From the NCBI GenBank assembly GCA_030532125.1, contig JAUNLU010000002.1, positions 53,897-117,896 of the forward strand: a DNA stretch of 64,000 bases, in the 5' to 3' direction. This document shows, one piece after another, positions 53,679 to 61,584 of this stretch; position 1 is the first letter of the stretch; each line of letters starts with the position of its first letter. The position numbers and the translations under genes were made by a program. A model generated the notes under the pieces. The model ran no database searches and was not told the origin of the DNA. It worked only from the letters and a program-made list of their open reading frames with translations. The stretch comes from Trueperella sp. (lineage in GTDB: Bacteria; Actinomycetota; Actinomycetes; Actinomycetales; Actinomycetaceae).

Positions 53679-53684
53679 TCCAGT

Positions 53685-55037
53685 GTGTACGAGAATCCTG
53701 ATGAATCGCGGTTAGCGCAGCTACGCACCTGGAAAAATAAGCCGGCTTTACACCAGCCGGCTTATCCCGAGCCGGAATCTCTGGCAGCCGCGGTAGATTA
53801 TCTTCGTACTATGCCGCCCCTGGTGTTCGCCGGCGAAGCCGATTCCCTGAAAGCTCTTATTGCCCAGGCTGGCAGGGGCAAGGCGTTCATTTTACAAGGC
53901 GGGGATTGTGCTGAATCCTTCAAAGATGCCACTGCAGAGCGGATCCGCGCCAAAATCCGCACTATCTTGCAGATGTCGCTAGTTCTTACCTACTCCGCTT
54001 CGGTGCCCGTGGTGAAACTGGGGCGGATAGCAGGCCAATACGCTAAACCGCGTTCCAACCCTACTGAAACTCGCGATGGCGTCGAACTGCCGTCATATAT
54101 GGGGGATGCGGTGAATGGTCATCAGTTCACCCCGGAAGCGCGCCGCCCGGATCCACATCGGCTAGTTGAGGCTTACCAAAATTCTGCGGCAACCCTGAAC
54201 CTAATTCGCGCCTTTACTTCGGGTGGTTTTGCGGACTTGCACCGGGTGCACGAGTGGAATCGCGGTTTCGCCTCCAATCCCGATAACGCCCGGTTTAACC
54301 AAATGGCTGCGGAACTGGACCGGGCCATCAGCTTCATGCGTGCTGCGGGAGTGGACTCAGAGTCGTTGCGCACGGTCGATTTCTATTCCTCCCATGAAGC
54401 TCTGCTGCTGGATTATGAAGATGCTATGACCCGGATAGACTCTCGCACCGGGCTGCCGTACAACGTCGGAGCTCACTTGTTGTGGATTGGGGAGCGCACC
54501 CGTGATCCCAACGGGGCACATGTAGAGATGCTTTCCAAAGTGCGCAATCCCATTGGCGTTAAACTAGGTCCAGCTACCACTAAAGACGATCTACTCCGCC
54601 TAATCGATAGACTTAATCCAGATGGCGAACCGGGGCGGCTCAGCCTCATTGCCCGCATGGGTGTAGGTAAAGTGCGCGAAAAGCTGCCTTTCCTGATCGA
54701 AACTGTGCAGGCGGATGGGCGCCCAGTAACTTGGCTCACCGATCCGATGCACGGCAATACTATTTCGGCTGGAAAGTTCAAAACGCGCCGGCTGGATGAC
54801 GTTTTGGGTGAAGTGAAGGGATTCTTTGAGGTACACCGGGAACTAAATACGGTTCCTGGTGGGCTACACATTGAACTAACTGGCGACAACGTGACGGAAG
54901 TATTAGGCGGCACTCAAGCTATCTTGGCTGATGGCCTGGGAAAACGCTACGAGACGCTAGTAGACCCCCGGTTAAATCATCGGCAGTCACTGGAGCTGGC
55001 ATTCTTAGTGTCCGAAATCCTGCGCGAAAATTTTTAA
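53685..55037 (+). CDS. aroG: 3-deoxy-7-phosphoheptulonate synthase, class II
   Basis: The first enzyme of the shikimate pathway, condensing PEP and erythrose 4-phosphate; 450 residues. Plant-like class II motifs are FILQGGDCAESF (metal Cys), KLGRIAGQYAKPRSNPTE, PSYMGDAVNGHQF, SHEALLLDYEDA, VGAHLLWIGERTR and WLTDPMHGNT, with GGLHIELTGDNVTE near the end. GTG 53685 is chosen because of the -10 hexamer 6 nt upstream and agreement with the ~460-residue mycobacterial enzyme; an in-frame start 132 nt upstream overlaps the terminator. It is convergent with the kinase gene. Confidence 0.93.
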   Translation: MYENPDESRLAQLRTWKNKPALHQPAYPEPESLAAAVDYLRTMPPLVFAGEADSLKALIAQAGRGKAFILQGGDCAESFKDATAERIRAKIRTILQMSLVLTYSASVPVVKLGRIAGQYAKPRSNPTETRDGVELPSYMGDAVNGHQFTPEARRPDPHRLVEAYQNSAATLNLIRAFTSGGFADLHRVHEWNRGFASNPDNARFNQMAAELDRAISFMRAAGVDSESLRTVDFYSSHEALLLDYEDAMTRIDSRTGLPYNVGAHLLWIGERTRDPNGAHVEMLSKVRNPIGVKLGPATTKDDLLRLIDRLNPDGEPGRLSLIARMGVGKVREKLPFLIETVQADGRPVTWLTDPMHGNTISAGKFKTRRLDDVLGEVKGFFEVHRELNTVPGGLHIELTGDNVTEVLGGTQAILADGLGKRYETLVDPRLNHRQSLELAFLVSEILRENF

Positions 55038-55058
55038 GCTGTGCTGCAGTTGCTGAGG

Positions 55059-57161
55059 TCAGATAACTCGAATGACGACGGTAGTCCCGGGCTGTGCCAT
55101 AGCTCCACCGCCCGGCGTCTGCGAACGCACAGTACCAAAGACCCCGCCTAACAGCTTTTCTTCATTAACTTTGAATCCGGCATCTTGCAGAATTTTGATT
55201 GCCTGATCCCGTTGCAGTCCAAAGACATCCGGCACCGCAATTGGAGTTGGCCCCTTAGAAACCACCAGATTCACCTGGTCGCCGCGGTAGAGCACCGTCT
55301 CTGGCTCGGGACTTTGCGAAATGACCGTGCCTTGGGAAATATCATCGGAGTATTCCTCGGTGGTGGCAAGCGCCAGGCCCATCTCCTCCAAAATGCTAGT
55401 TGCTTCGGCTATGGTCTTGCCGGCTAATGCGGGCAGTTCCAGCGGTTCGCGCCCTTTAGAGACTACGACTTTCACAATCGTGTCATGGCGTACGATTTCT
55501 CCACCGGCTGGATCCTGGGAGACCACCACTCCCTCTGGCACAGTCTCCGAGTATTCCTCCACTAGATTCACCTCAAAGCGCGCACTGCGCAGCTGGGCTT
55601 CGGCATCGTCACTTTCTTTTCCGACGACGTCCGGCACTTCCAGCATCTCCACGCCTTTAGAGATGTAGACGGTGACGGTGGTTGACGGATGTACTGAGGC
55701 GCCAACGGGCGGGTCAGTTTCCACCACTTTGCCCTTTTCCATCGTGTCTGAGAAGCGCTGATCGCTCTCCACTGTAAAGCCGATTTTTTCCAGTTCTGCA
55801 GTGGCCTCTTGCAAAGTCATACCGGAAACATCTGGAACTGGTACTCGCATTCCCGGGCCCGCCAGGAAGAACCACAAGCCAAATCCAGTTAGCGCTAGCG
55901 CAACGGCAGCGATTATCAGCGCAATCTTCCAGCGCGGGCGGCGTGGAGCATCGTCGTCTTCCGCTATCGCAACTGGGGTGTCGTAGTAGTGTGGGTCACC
56001 GTCGGTACTCAGCGTCAAGGCGGGCAGTGCAGCAGCATTCTCAGGTTGGGCGGCAATATCATAAGCCTCAGTGAACTGAGCCGGCTGGTAACTAGCTAGT
56101 TCGCCATCTGGAGAGAAGCTGGTTGAGGCAGAATCAAATTCCTCTGCCAGTAACCCCGAAGTTTCGCTTGGTGCTGGCTCTGGCAGGGCAGTGGTGGCAC
56201 CAGGGACGATACCGCTCTCAGTTTGTTGCCGAATCGTGGCCGGAAAAACGGGGATGCGCCGGATTTTCTCATCCGCGGTGACCGTAGCTATAACGTCTTC
56301 CAACGCCGCTAAAGCTGCTTTGCCGTCCTGCGGGCGCCGCACGGGATCTTTGGCAGTAAATAGCGAGATTACGGAGTCAAGCGCTGGTGGAATCCACTCG
56401 GCGTTATCCACCAAACGCGGCATCGGAGAATTTACGTGTTGATAGGCAACAGAGAGCGGAGTTTCCCCAGTAAATGGCAGAGTTCCGACAATAAGCTCAT
56501 AGAGCATGATGCCGGCGGAGTAGATATCCGAGGCGGGGCCAGCTGCACCTGCAGTAACCATCTCCGGTGCCACGTACCCCACGGTTCCCAACATATTTGC
56601 CGTGTGGGTAGCATCCGAAACCGCTCGCGCTAGGCCAAAATCTGCCACTTTGGCGTGCACTGCGCTGCCGTTAATCGCGGTGATATCCAGTTCTTTGGTG
56701 AGCAAAATATTTTCTGGCTTCACATCGCGGTGCACAATATCATTCGTATGCGACTCAGACAGCGCCAGCAATACCTGCCGGGTGACTTCAAGTGCAGTGC
56801 CCAGGGGGAGGGAACCGTGAGTTCTTAGCTGAGAACGCAGATCTGGGCCATTAACCAATTCCATTACTAAGTATGGGCGTTTGCCACTGGGAGTATCAGC
56901 GACTCCTTGGTCGTGGACTGACACGATATAGGGGCTGGAAAGACGCGCGGCAGAGCGTGCCTCCCGCATAAACCTAGACACAAAATCTGGCTGTTCGGCA
57001 AGATGCGGGTGAATAACTTTAATCGCAACTGATCTTTCCAGGCGCAGATCAGTGGCCCGGTATACGGCAGCCATGCCGCCCCTGGCGAGCCGGGCGTTTA
57101 TCAAGTATCGGGCATCAATTGTTGCACCCAGTAATGGATCTGGTGGTTTCACAACACTCAC
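55059..57161 (-). CDS. pknL: PASTA-domain serine/threonine kinase (PknL-like)
   Basis: A 700-residue membrane receptor kinase. The kinase domain (about 12-280) has LARGGMAAVYRATDL, the ATP Lys in VAIKVIH, HRDVKPENILL, DFGLARAV and GTVGYVAPEM. An acidic linker leads to one transmembrane helix (about 412-434). Four PASTA repeats follow (about 437-700), each opening with a (V/L)P(D/A)-type motif such as PDVSGMTLQEA and PDVVGKESDD. PASTA units bind peptidoglycan or lipid II, so it probably links cell-wall state to growth. Neighbours aroG, the Rv2175c homolog and the polyprenyl synthase match the mycobacterial pknL locus, though Mtb PknL lacks PASTA. Confidence 0.92.
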   Translation of the reverse strand: MSVVKPPDPLLGATIDARYLINARLARGGMAAVYRATDLRLERSVAIKVIHPHLAEQPDFVSRFMREARSAARLSSPYIVSVHDQGVADTPSGKRPYLVMELVNGPDLRSQLRTHGSLPLGTALEVTRQVLLALSESHTNDIVHRDVKPENILLTKELDITAINGSAVHAKVADFGLARAVSDATHTANMLGTVGYVAPEMVTAGAAGPASDIYSAGIMLYELIVGTLPFTGETPLSVAYQHVNSPMPRLVDNAEWIPPALDSVISLFTAKDPVRRPQDGKAALAALEDVIATVTADEKIRRIPVFPATIRQQTESGIVPGATTALPEPAPSETSGLLAEEFDSASTSFSPDGELASYQPAQFTEAYDIAAQPENAAALPALTLSTDGDPHYYDTPVAIAEDDDAPRRPRWKIALIIAAVALALTGFGLWFFLAGPGMRVPVPDVSGMTLQEATAELEKIGFTVESDQRFSDTMEKGKVVETDPPVGASVHPSTTVTVYISKGVEMLEVPDVVGKESDDAEAQLRSARFEVNLVEEYSETVPEGVVVSQDPAGGEIVRHDTIVKVVVSKGREPLELPALAGKTIAEATSILEEMGLALATTEEYSDDISQGTVISQSPEPETVLYRGDQVNLVVSKGPTPIAVPDVFGLQRDQAIKILQDAGFKVNEEKLLGGVFGTVRSQTPGGGAMAQPGTTVVIRVI

Positions 57162-57171
57162 AATAGCTAAT

Positions 57172-57207
57172 GAATGCCGGCCAGCCGTATTAGGCTAGCC
57201 GGCATTC
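57172..57207 (-). terminator. hairpin between LysM gene and kinase gene
   Basis: GAATGCCGGCCAGCC (57172-57186) pairs with 57193-57207 over 15 bp with one mismatch and a 6-nt loop. It lies 38 nt after the LysM stop and just before the kinase start. The T-run is weak, so it may attenuate more than terminate. Confidence 0.6.
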
Positions 57208-57245
57208 GGAAATATCAATTCTTCGTGACTGCACTACCTGCGCGA

Positions 57246-58556
57246 TTAGAACCGCGCCATAGCCGCCTTAACCTTTGCCACATATTTTACGGTGTCGCTG
57301 CGCATGCCGTAGCGTTGCACCCCGCTGAGCCCTTGGTAGTACCCAGCGATACCTTCTTCTAGGGAGGTAGCGGATTTTTGCAGCGAACGGATAATGGCCA
57401 CGCCAGCAGTGATATTGTCATCTGGATTTAGCAAATTCAGTGACCGACCTACGAGCTGAGAGGCCCATACTCCTGAGGAGGGGATTACCTGCATAGTGCC
57501 GATAGCATTTGCTGGGGAAACCGCCGTGGCGTCAAAACCGGACTCTACATAAGCATGTGCCAGTGCCAAGCGCGGATCTACCCCCAAGGCGTTGGCAGTG
57601 GCAATTATCTTTTGCTGAATTTCAGCGCGTGAAGGTACCGGCTGCGCAATAAGGGCCTGCTTATTGGCGTTAGCTGCTGCCACAGTGGCATCCGGGTAGG
57701 TGTAGCCGGGGAAATTATTGGTTACTAGAGGCTTCTCCGTGGGAGCTGCGGGTTTAGTGGCAGTAGATTGGGAACTTACGGTTGCGCTACCCGTAATGTT
57801 CAGCCGCTGGCCAACTGCGATGCGGTTGGGGTTGGCAATGGAGTTGGCTTTGGCGATGGCGGAGACACTGGTGCCGAAACGCTGGGCAATAGCGGAGAGA
57901 GTATCGCCGCTCTTTACCACGTACACCGTGCTCGGGGTAGCAGCTGGTTTAACCGCTGGCGCTGGCTTGGCAGCTGGTGCGGAGACCGCTGGCTGGCTAG
58001 GTGCGGGTTTAGTGGCCGCTGGAGCGCTGCTGCCAATAGTGAGCCGCTGGCCAACTGCGATGCGGTTGGGGTTGGCAATGGAGTTGGCTTTGGCGATGGC
58101 GGAGACACTGGTGCCGAAACGCTGGGCAATAGCGGAGAGAGTATCGCCGCTCTTTACCACGTACACCGTGCTCGGGGTAGCAGCTGGTTTAACCGCTGGC
58201 GCTGGCTTGGCAGCTGGTTGGGCGGTAACCGGAGTGGATTTACCTGGAATGACTAGCCGTTGTCCTGGGTAAATGACTGCGCGTGAGCTGAGGCTATTGG
58301 CAGAAATAATTGCGGATACCGAAGTGCCAGTGCGCTGCGCAATAGCCCACACCGTATCGCCTCGTTTTACCTGGTAGGTCATCTGCACTGGCGCTTTGAG
58401 CAGCTGCGGTGTGAGCCGGGCGGCTGCCGCTAGGTTGCCGGTGACAACCGGGGTAGAGACAGGTGCAGCTTGTGCCACTGCCGGAGCTAGGACACCAACT
58501 GCGGTTGCTGCAGCGATTGCCGTGCCAGATCGTTTGATCCTAGAACGAGACTGCAT
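57246..58556 (-). CDS. secreted LysM lytic transglycosylase
   Basis: A 436-residue secreted cell-wall enzyme. A signal peptide (about 1-32, AAATAVGVLAPAVAQA) precedes three LysM domains: YQVKRGDTVWAIAQRTGTSV (about 60-105), then two copies of YVVKSGDTLSAIAQRFGTSV separated by Ala/Pro/Lys linkers. The C-terminal 110 residues are an SLT lysozyme-like domain with catalytic Glu in AHAYVESGFDATAV, then GTMQVIPSSGVWA and NITAGVAIIRSL. It should bind and cleave peptidoglycan strands. ATG 58556 follows CGGAGG; an in-frame start 105 nt upstream lacks one. The kinase downstream also reads peptidoglycan. Confidence 0.88.
   Translation of the reverse strand: MQSRSRIKRSGTAIAAATAVGVLAPAVAQAAPVSTPVVTGNLAAAARLTPQLLKAPVQMTYQVKRGDTVWAIAQRTGTSVSAIISANSLSSRAVIYPGQRLVIPGKSTPVTAQPAAKPAPAVKPAATPSTVYVVKSGDTLSAIAQRFGTSVSAIAKANSIANPNRIAVGQRLTIGSSAPAATKPAPSQPAVSAPAAKPAPAVKPAATPSTVYVVKSGDTLSAIAQRFGTSVSAIAKANSIANPNRIAVGQRLNITGSATVSSQSTATKPAAPTEKPLVTNNFPGYTYPDATVAAANANKQALIAQPVPSRAEIQQKIIATANALGVDPRLALAHAYVESGFDATAVSPANAIGTMQVIPSSGVWASQLVGRSLNLLNPDDNITAGVAIIRSLQKSATSLEEGIAGYYQGLSGVQRYGMRSDTVKYVAKVKAAMARF
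57802..57978. repeat. 177-bp direct repeat, copy 1 (LysM unit)
   Basis: Base-for-base identical to 58042-58218, 240 nt away. It encodes one LysM domain and its Ala/Pro linker inside the transglycosylase gene. Confidence 0.97.
58042..58218. repeat. 177-bp direct repeat, copy 2 (LysM unit)
   Basis: The second identical copy. The 63 nt between the copies encode a unique Pro/Ala linker. Complete identity, including third codon positions, indicates recent duplication or ongoing gene conversion. Confidence 0.97.
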
Positions 58557-58677
58557 GGTACCTCCGTAAGTTATATTCTGTGCAAGTTGTTGATACTGAT
58601 AATGCTGTTTCAGATGTTTCATATGTGACAATAGTGCATTTTGCGGCGTGTTTCCAGACATTTAGGAAAATATGCGT

Positions 58678-58683
58678 TAATTT
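58678..58683 (+). promoter_or_regulatory. candidate -10 for leaderless Rv2175c-like gene
   Basis: TAATTT is followed by 6 nt and GTG 58690; no Shine-Dalgarno sequence is present. Confidence 0.5.
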
Positions 58684-58689
58684 GTTCGC

Positions 58690-59052
58690 GTGTGTCATGT
58701 ACCTGATCCGGGCGAATGGCTCTCGGTGCCCGAAGTCGCTGAAGTAATGCAGGTGCGCCAGCGAGATGTGCGCCAGATGCTTGCCGACAAGAAAATAGTT
58801 GCGGTGCGGCGGGGACCAAATAATGCTTGGTATATAAATGCTGGTCAGCTTATTGAAAAAGATGGCAGAGTTGTTGCTATCCCGGCTCTGCGCGGCACAT
58901 TGATTTCACTATCAGATGCGGGGTACTCCGCTGCTGAGTCGCTAAACTGGTTGACCACAGTAGACGCAGAATTAGGGCAGACGCCGCTGGAAACTTTGCG
59001 CAGTGGCAAGATTCACGCAGTACGCCGCGTAATTGCGGGATTAGCGTTTTAG
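58690..59052 (+). CDS. Rv2175c-like DNA-binding protein
   Basis: A 120-residue protein with an N-terminal winged helix-turn-helix (GEWLSVPEVAEVMQVRQRDV, QMLADKKIVAVRRGPNN) and a C-terminal helical domain (TLISLSDAGYSAAESLNWL, LETLRSGKIHAVRRVIAG). In M. tuberculosis Rv2175c is a nucleoid-type DNA-binding protein phosphorylated by PknL, encoded two loci away here as there. A similar kinase-substrate link is plausible but unproven. It is divergent from the LysM gene. Confidence 0.88.
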   Translation: MCHVPDPGEWLSVPEVAEVMQVRQRDVRQMLADKKIVAVRRGPNNAWYINAGQLIEKDGRVVAIPALRGTLISLSDAGYSAAESLNWLTTVDAELGQTPLETLRSGKIHAVRRVIAGLAF

Positions 59053-59122
59053 GGTAGCTGAGCTACTCGGTGCTGCATTGGCTGCACTATTCGCCCACCG
59101 GCTCAGGTGAGTGCTAGCAAGG

Positions 59123-60166
59123 CTAGGAGCGGCGGGCAGCTAGATTTGCCATCAGTTGTTGCAAGATCGGAAATTCTCCTAATTCGCGCATCTGGGTATG
59201 GGCCGCTTTTTCCCGCTCCGCAATCAATTCCTCATGTGCCGCATAAGCGCCACTGCGGTGCACAATATCTCGTACTTGTGCCAGCTCTGCGTCAGTGAGT
59301 TCTCGCCCCAGGGCCGCGGTGATAAAACTGAGCTCTGCTCCCGTAACGCGTTCTCTAGTAAGTCCGATTAAAACAGTACGCTTTCCCTCAGCAATATCGC
59401 CGCCGGCAGGCTTACCAGTAACTTCGGGCTCCCCGAAAATTCCCAGTTCATCGTCGCGCAGTTGGAATGCTTCTCCTAGTGGCCGCCCGATATTGCCTAG
59501 TTCAGTTAGGAAAGCGTCGTCGGCACCGCCCAAGGCTGCCCCTAGCTGCAGTGGCAGCTCCACCGAATAACGGGCAGATTTGTGGCGCAGCACCTGGAAA
59601 GAATCTGCAATAGCTAGCGCAGGATCTTGGGCAAACGAAGTATGCTCGGCACGCATATCCAGGTATTGCCCATACGCGGTTTCCATCGTCATCTCATGAA
59701 AAATCCGCCGGCCGCGCGCAAAGGCAGCTGCTGATACTGACTCAGCGTTTTCTAGCTCTGCTGCCGCTAGTGAAAGTAGGTAGTCGCCGAGCAGTAATCC
59801 GGCATTATTGCCATAATCTGCTGGGTCTCCAGTTAAATTTTCCTCGCGATGTATGGTGCGAAATGCATAGTGAGCTGCAGGTTTTCCGCGTCTAGTGGCG
59901 GCAGCATCAATAATGTCATCGTGTACTAGTGCAGAAAGTTGATACAGTTCCACCGCAGTCCCGGCAGCTACTGGTAATTCCACATTGCCAGCGGCTTGCC
60001 AGCCAGCTGCTACCAGTAGTGCCCGGGTGCGCTTTCCAGAATCTGCCAGAGTCAGCGCGGGGGTGAGGAATTCCTGCCACTGTTGCTGGTTAGCCGAGAG
60101 AAAATGCGGTGGCTTGGTGAGCGTGGCTACTAAGTGAGCAGAAACGGCAGCACGGAAATTTTGCAT
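59123..60166 (-). CDS. polyprenyl diphosphate synthase (IdsA/GGPP type)
   Basis: A 347-residue trans-isoprenyl diphosphate synthase that extends allylic diphosphates with IPP. The first Asp-rich motif is LVHDDIIDAAATRRGKPA (DDxxD, about 77-94). The second is QLRDDELGIFGEPEVTGKP with GDIAEGKRT. LLLGDYLLSLA and GLLL-type helices complete the fold. Product length (C15-C20 or longer, e.g. for menaquinone) cannot be read from sequence. Start ATG 60166 has a TAAGAT hexamer 6 nt upstream and no ribosome binding site. In mycobacteria mptA lies between this gene and the Rv2175c gene; it is absent here. Confidence 0.92.
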   Translation of the reverse strand: MQNFRAAVSAHLVATLTKPPHFLSANQQQWQEFLTPALTLADSGKRTRALLVAAGWQAAGNVELPVAAGTAVELYQLSALVHDDIIDAAATRRGKPAAHYAFRTIHREENLTGDPADYGNNAGLLLGDYLLSLAAAELENAESVSAAAFARGRRIFHEMTMETAYGQYLDMRAEHTSFAQDPALAIADSFQVLRHKSARYSVELPLQLGAALGGADDAFLTELGNIGRPLGEAFQLRDDELGIFGEPEVTGKPAGGDIAEGKRTVLIGLTRERVTGAELSFITAALGRELTDAELAQVRDIVHRSGAYAAHEELIAEREKAAHTQMRELGEFPILQQLMANLAARRS

Positions 60167-60172
60167 GATGCC

Positions 60173-60178
60173 ATCTTA
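60173..60178 (-). promoter_or_regulatory. candidate -10 for leaderless polyprenyl synthase gene
   Basis: TAAGAT on the minus strand is followed by 6 nt and the ATG; there is no Shine-Dalgarno sequence. Confidence 0.55.
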
Positions 60179-60309
60179 CTGTGTGCTGCGGCAGTAGTTG
60201 TCAATGGTATGTCTAGCTGCCGATTGTCCACACTATCTGGAATGCGCGCTGAGTTCACAGGTGGCGCCGACCGGAACCGCGGGCGGCGGAAGTGCGATGG
60301 GATCGGGAT

Positions 60310-61428
60310 ATGACTAAATTAAAATTCTCCGATCCGAGAGAGACGATGGCGCTGACCCCGCATTTGCTGGGGTTTCGGCCGCGAAATGAAATTGTAATAG
60401 TAACGCTGGCGATGGAGTCACAGCGGGGTACGGGACCGATTGTGCGGTGCGATTTAGCCGATTTGGCGGAGTACGCTGATCTATCCTATGTCGCCATGCA
60501 GCTGGTTTTGGACTATAAAATAACGGGTTTAGCTATCGATTGGTATGGCGCAGACTTAGCCCAGATGTGTGACGGCTCGGATATTGCCTATCATATTGAC
60601 GCTGCAGCTCGGCAAGTTCAAGCATATTTGGCTCAGCGTCACCAACTGAATGGGCGTGGTTATGTATGCGCTGGCGGAACAGACTATCGCCAGGCAGTTA
60701 ATTTTGCGGAATTTACCGAACTAGTTGAGCCCAGTTTTGCGGCAGCACAAGAAGCTGGAATTGTGGTGCCTTATCAAAAATTAGTTGAGCGGCCCATGAA
60801 CGCTGAATTGGTTTTCAGTGGATCAGCCCCACTTGATTGCGAACCGGCGGAGCTAGAGTTGCGTGTCCCCGCAGCTATCCGGGCAGCTGCCGTTACCAGC
60901 TACCGGCAGTGCATAGCCGGCACAGAATTTCGCCCAAAAGTCTTGTGGAAAAATATTTTGGCTAAGTTAGCTGCTGGGGCAGAGGGGACCGAATTGGGCT
61001 TGGCGAGTGACTCCATAAAATTGGGTCGGCTTAATGCAGCGCTAAAAGATATCAGTTTGCGCGATAGCATCCTAGTTTTTGCAATCAATCCGCAGATGCC
61101 AGTGTCGGAAATATGCCATCCGGATATTGCCGCCGCGCAGTTGAAGGTGGCTTCCCAGCTGCCAGTTAACAAACAGCGAATAACTAAAGTAATTGATGTC
61201 CTAGAGGTATTAGCTGCTTATTCCGCTGACGAAGACCCCAGTGCCTACGCCGCACTTGCCTATTTGTGGTGGTGGGCGGGAAAGAGCGATTTGGCAGAAA
61301 AATATGCTGCCCAAGCGTTGAAATCTGATCCGCAGTATTCATTAGCTCGGTTAGTGGAGCGCGCGGTGACGGCACAATTGCCTCCGCCGTGGTCCCAACA
61401 GGAAAAGGAGACCTCCCATTCTGGCTAA
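60310..61428 (+). CDS. DUF4192 family protein
   Basis: A 372-residue cytoplasmic protein of an actinobacterial family of unknown function. The marker is its N-terminus, DPRETMALTPHLLGFRPRNEIVIVTL. Later parts include IVRCDLADLAEYAD, a central YVCAGGTDYRQA, and a C-terminal block with AALAYLWWWAGKSDLAEKYA and ALKSDPQYSLARLVE, reminiscent of a tetratricopeptide pair. ATG 60310 is favoured by the conserved MTKLKFSDP start; a GTG 18 nt upstream is also possible. No convincing ribosome binding site was found for either. Confidence 0.85.
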   Translation: MTKLKFSDPRETMALTPHLLGFRPRNEIVIVTLAMESQRGTGPIVRCDLADLAEYADLSYVAMQLVLDYKITGLAIDWYGADLAQMCDGSDIAYHIDAAARQVQAYLAQRHQLNGRGYVCAGGTDYRQAVNFAEFTELVEPSFAAAQEAGIVVPYQKLVERPMNAELVFSGSAPLDCEPAELELRVPAAIRAAAVTSYRQCIAGTEFRPKVLWKNILAKLAAGAEGTELGLASDSIKLGRLNAALKDISLRDSILVFAINPQMPVSEICHPDIAAAQLKVASQLPVNKQRITKVIDVLEVLAAYSADEDPSAYAALAYLWWWAGKSDLAEKYAAQALKSDPQYSLARLVERAVTAQLPPPWSQQEKETSHSG

Positions 61429-61517
61429 CTAGCTATTTACTGGCCAAATTTGGAATAACTAGCACCGCAGTACGTTATAGCAATTAGGCAATTTTTTGGC
61501 GAATAGTTGACCCGAAA

Positions 61518-61547
61518 TTGTCGTTATGTTCGCTAATTAGGTATAAT
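61518..61547 (+). promoter_or_regulatory. sigA promoter
   Basis: TTGTCG (61518-61523), an 18-nt spacer and a perfect TATAAT (61542-61547) predict a transcription start near 61554 and a leader of about 30 nt. Confidence 0.7.
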
Positions 61548-61584
61548 TTGGGCGATTGTGCTCGCTAGTTTTGAAAGGTCACAC

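Noticed and set aside
53553..53684. Upstream start for aroG
   Set aside because: It would place the start inside the terminator of the preceding gene; GTG 53685 follows a TACAAT -10 at the leaderless distance.
57802..58218. Repeats considered as a CRISPR array or mobile element ends
   Set aside because: Only two long copies, both inside one coding frame and coding for LysM domains; no spacers, no inverted repeats, no cas genes.
57718..58272. Plus-strand frame of 184 residues over the LysM gene, with an internal repeat
   Set aside because: Its repeat simply mirrors the duplicated LysM units on the minus strand; it has no ribosome binding site and no family.
61507..61512. TTGACC as -35 of the sigA promoter
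   Set aside because: It lies 29 nt from TATAAT, too far; TTGTCG at 18 nt is the better partner.
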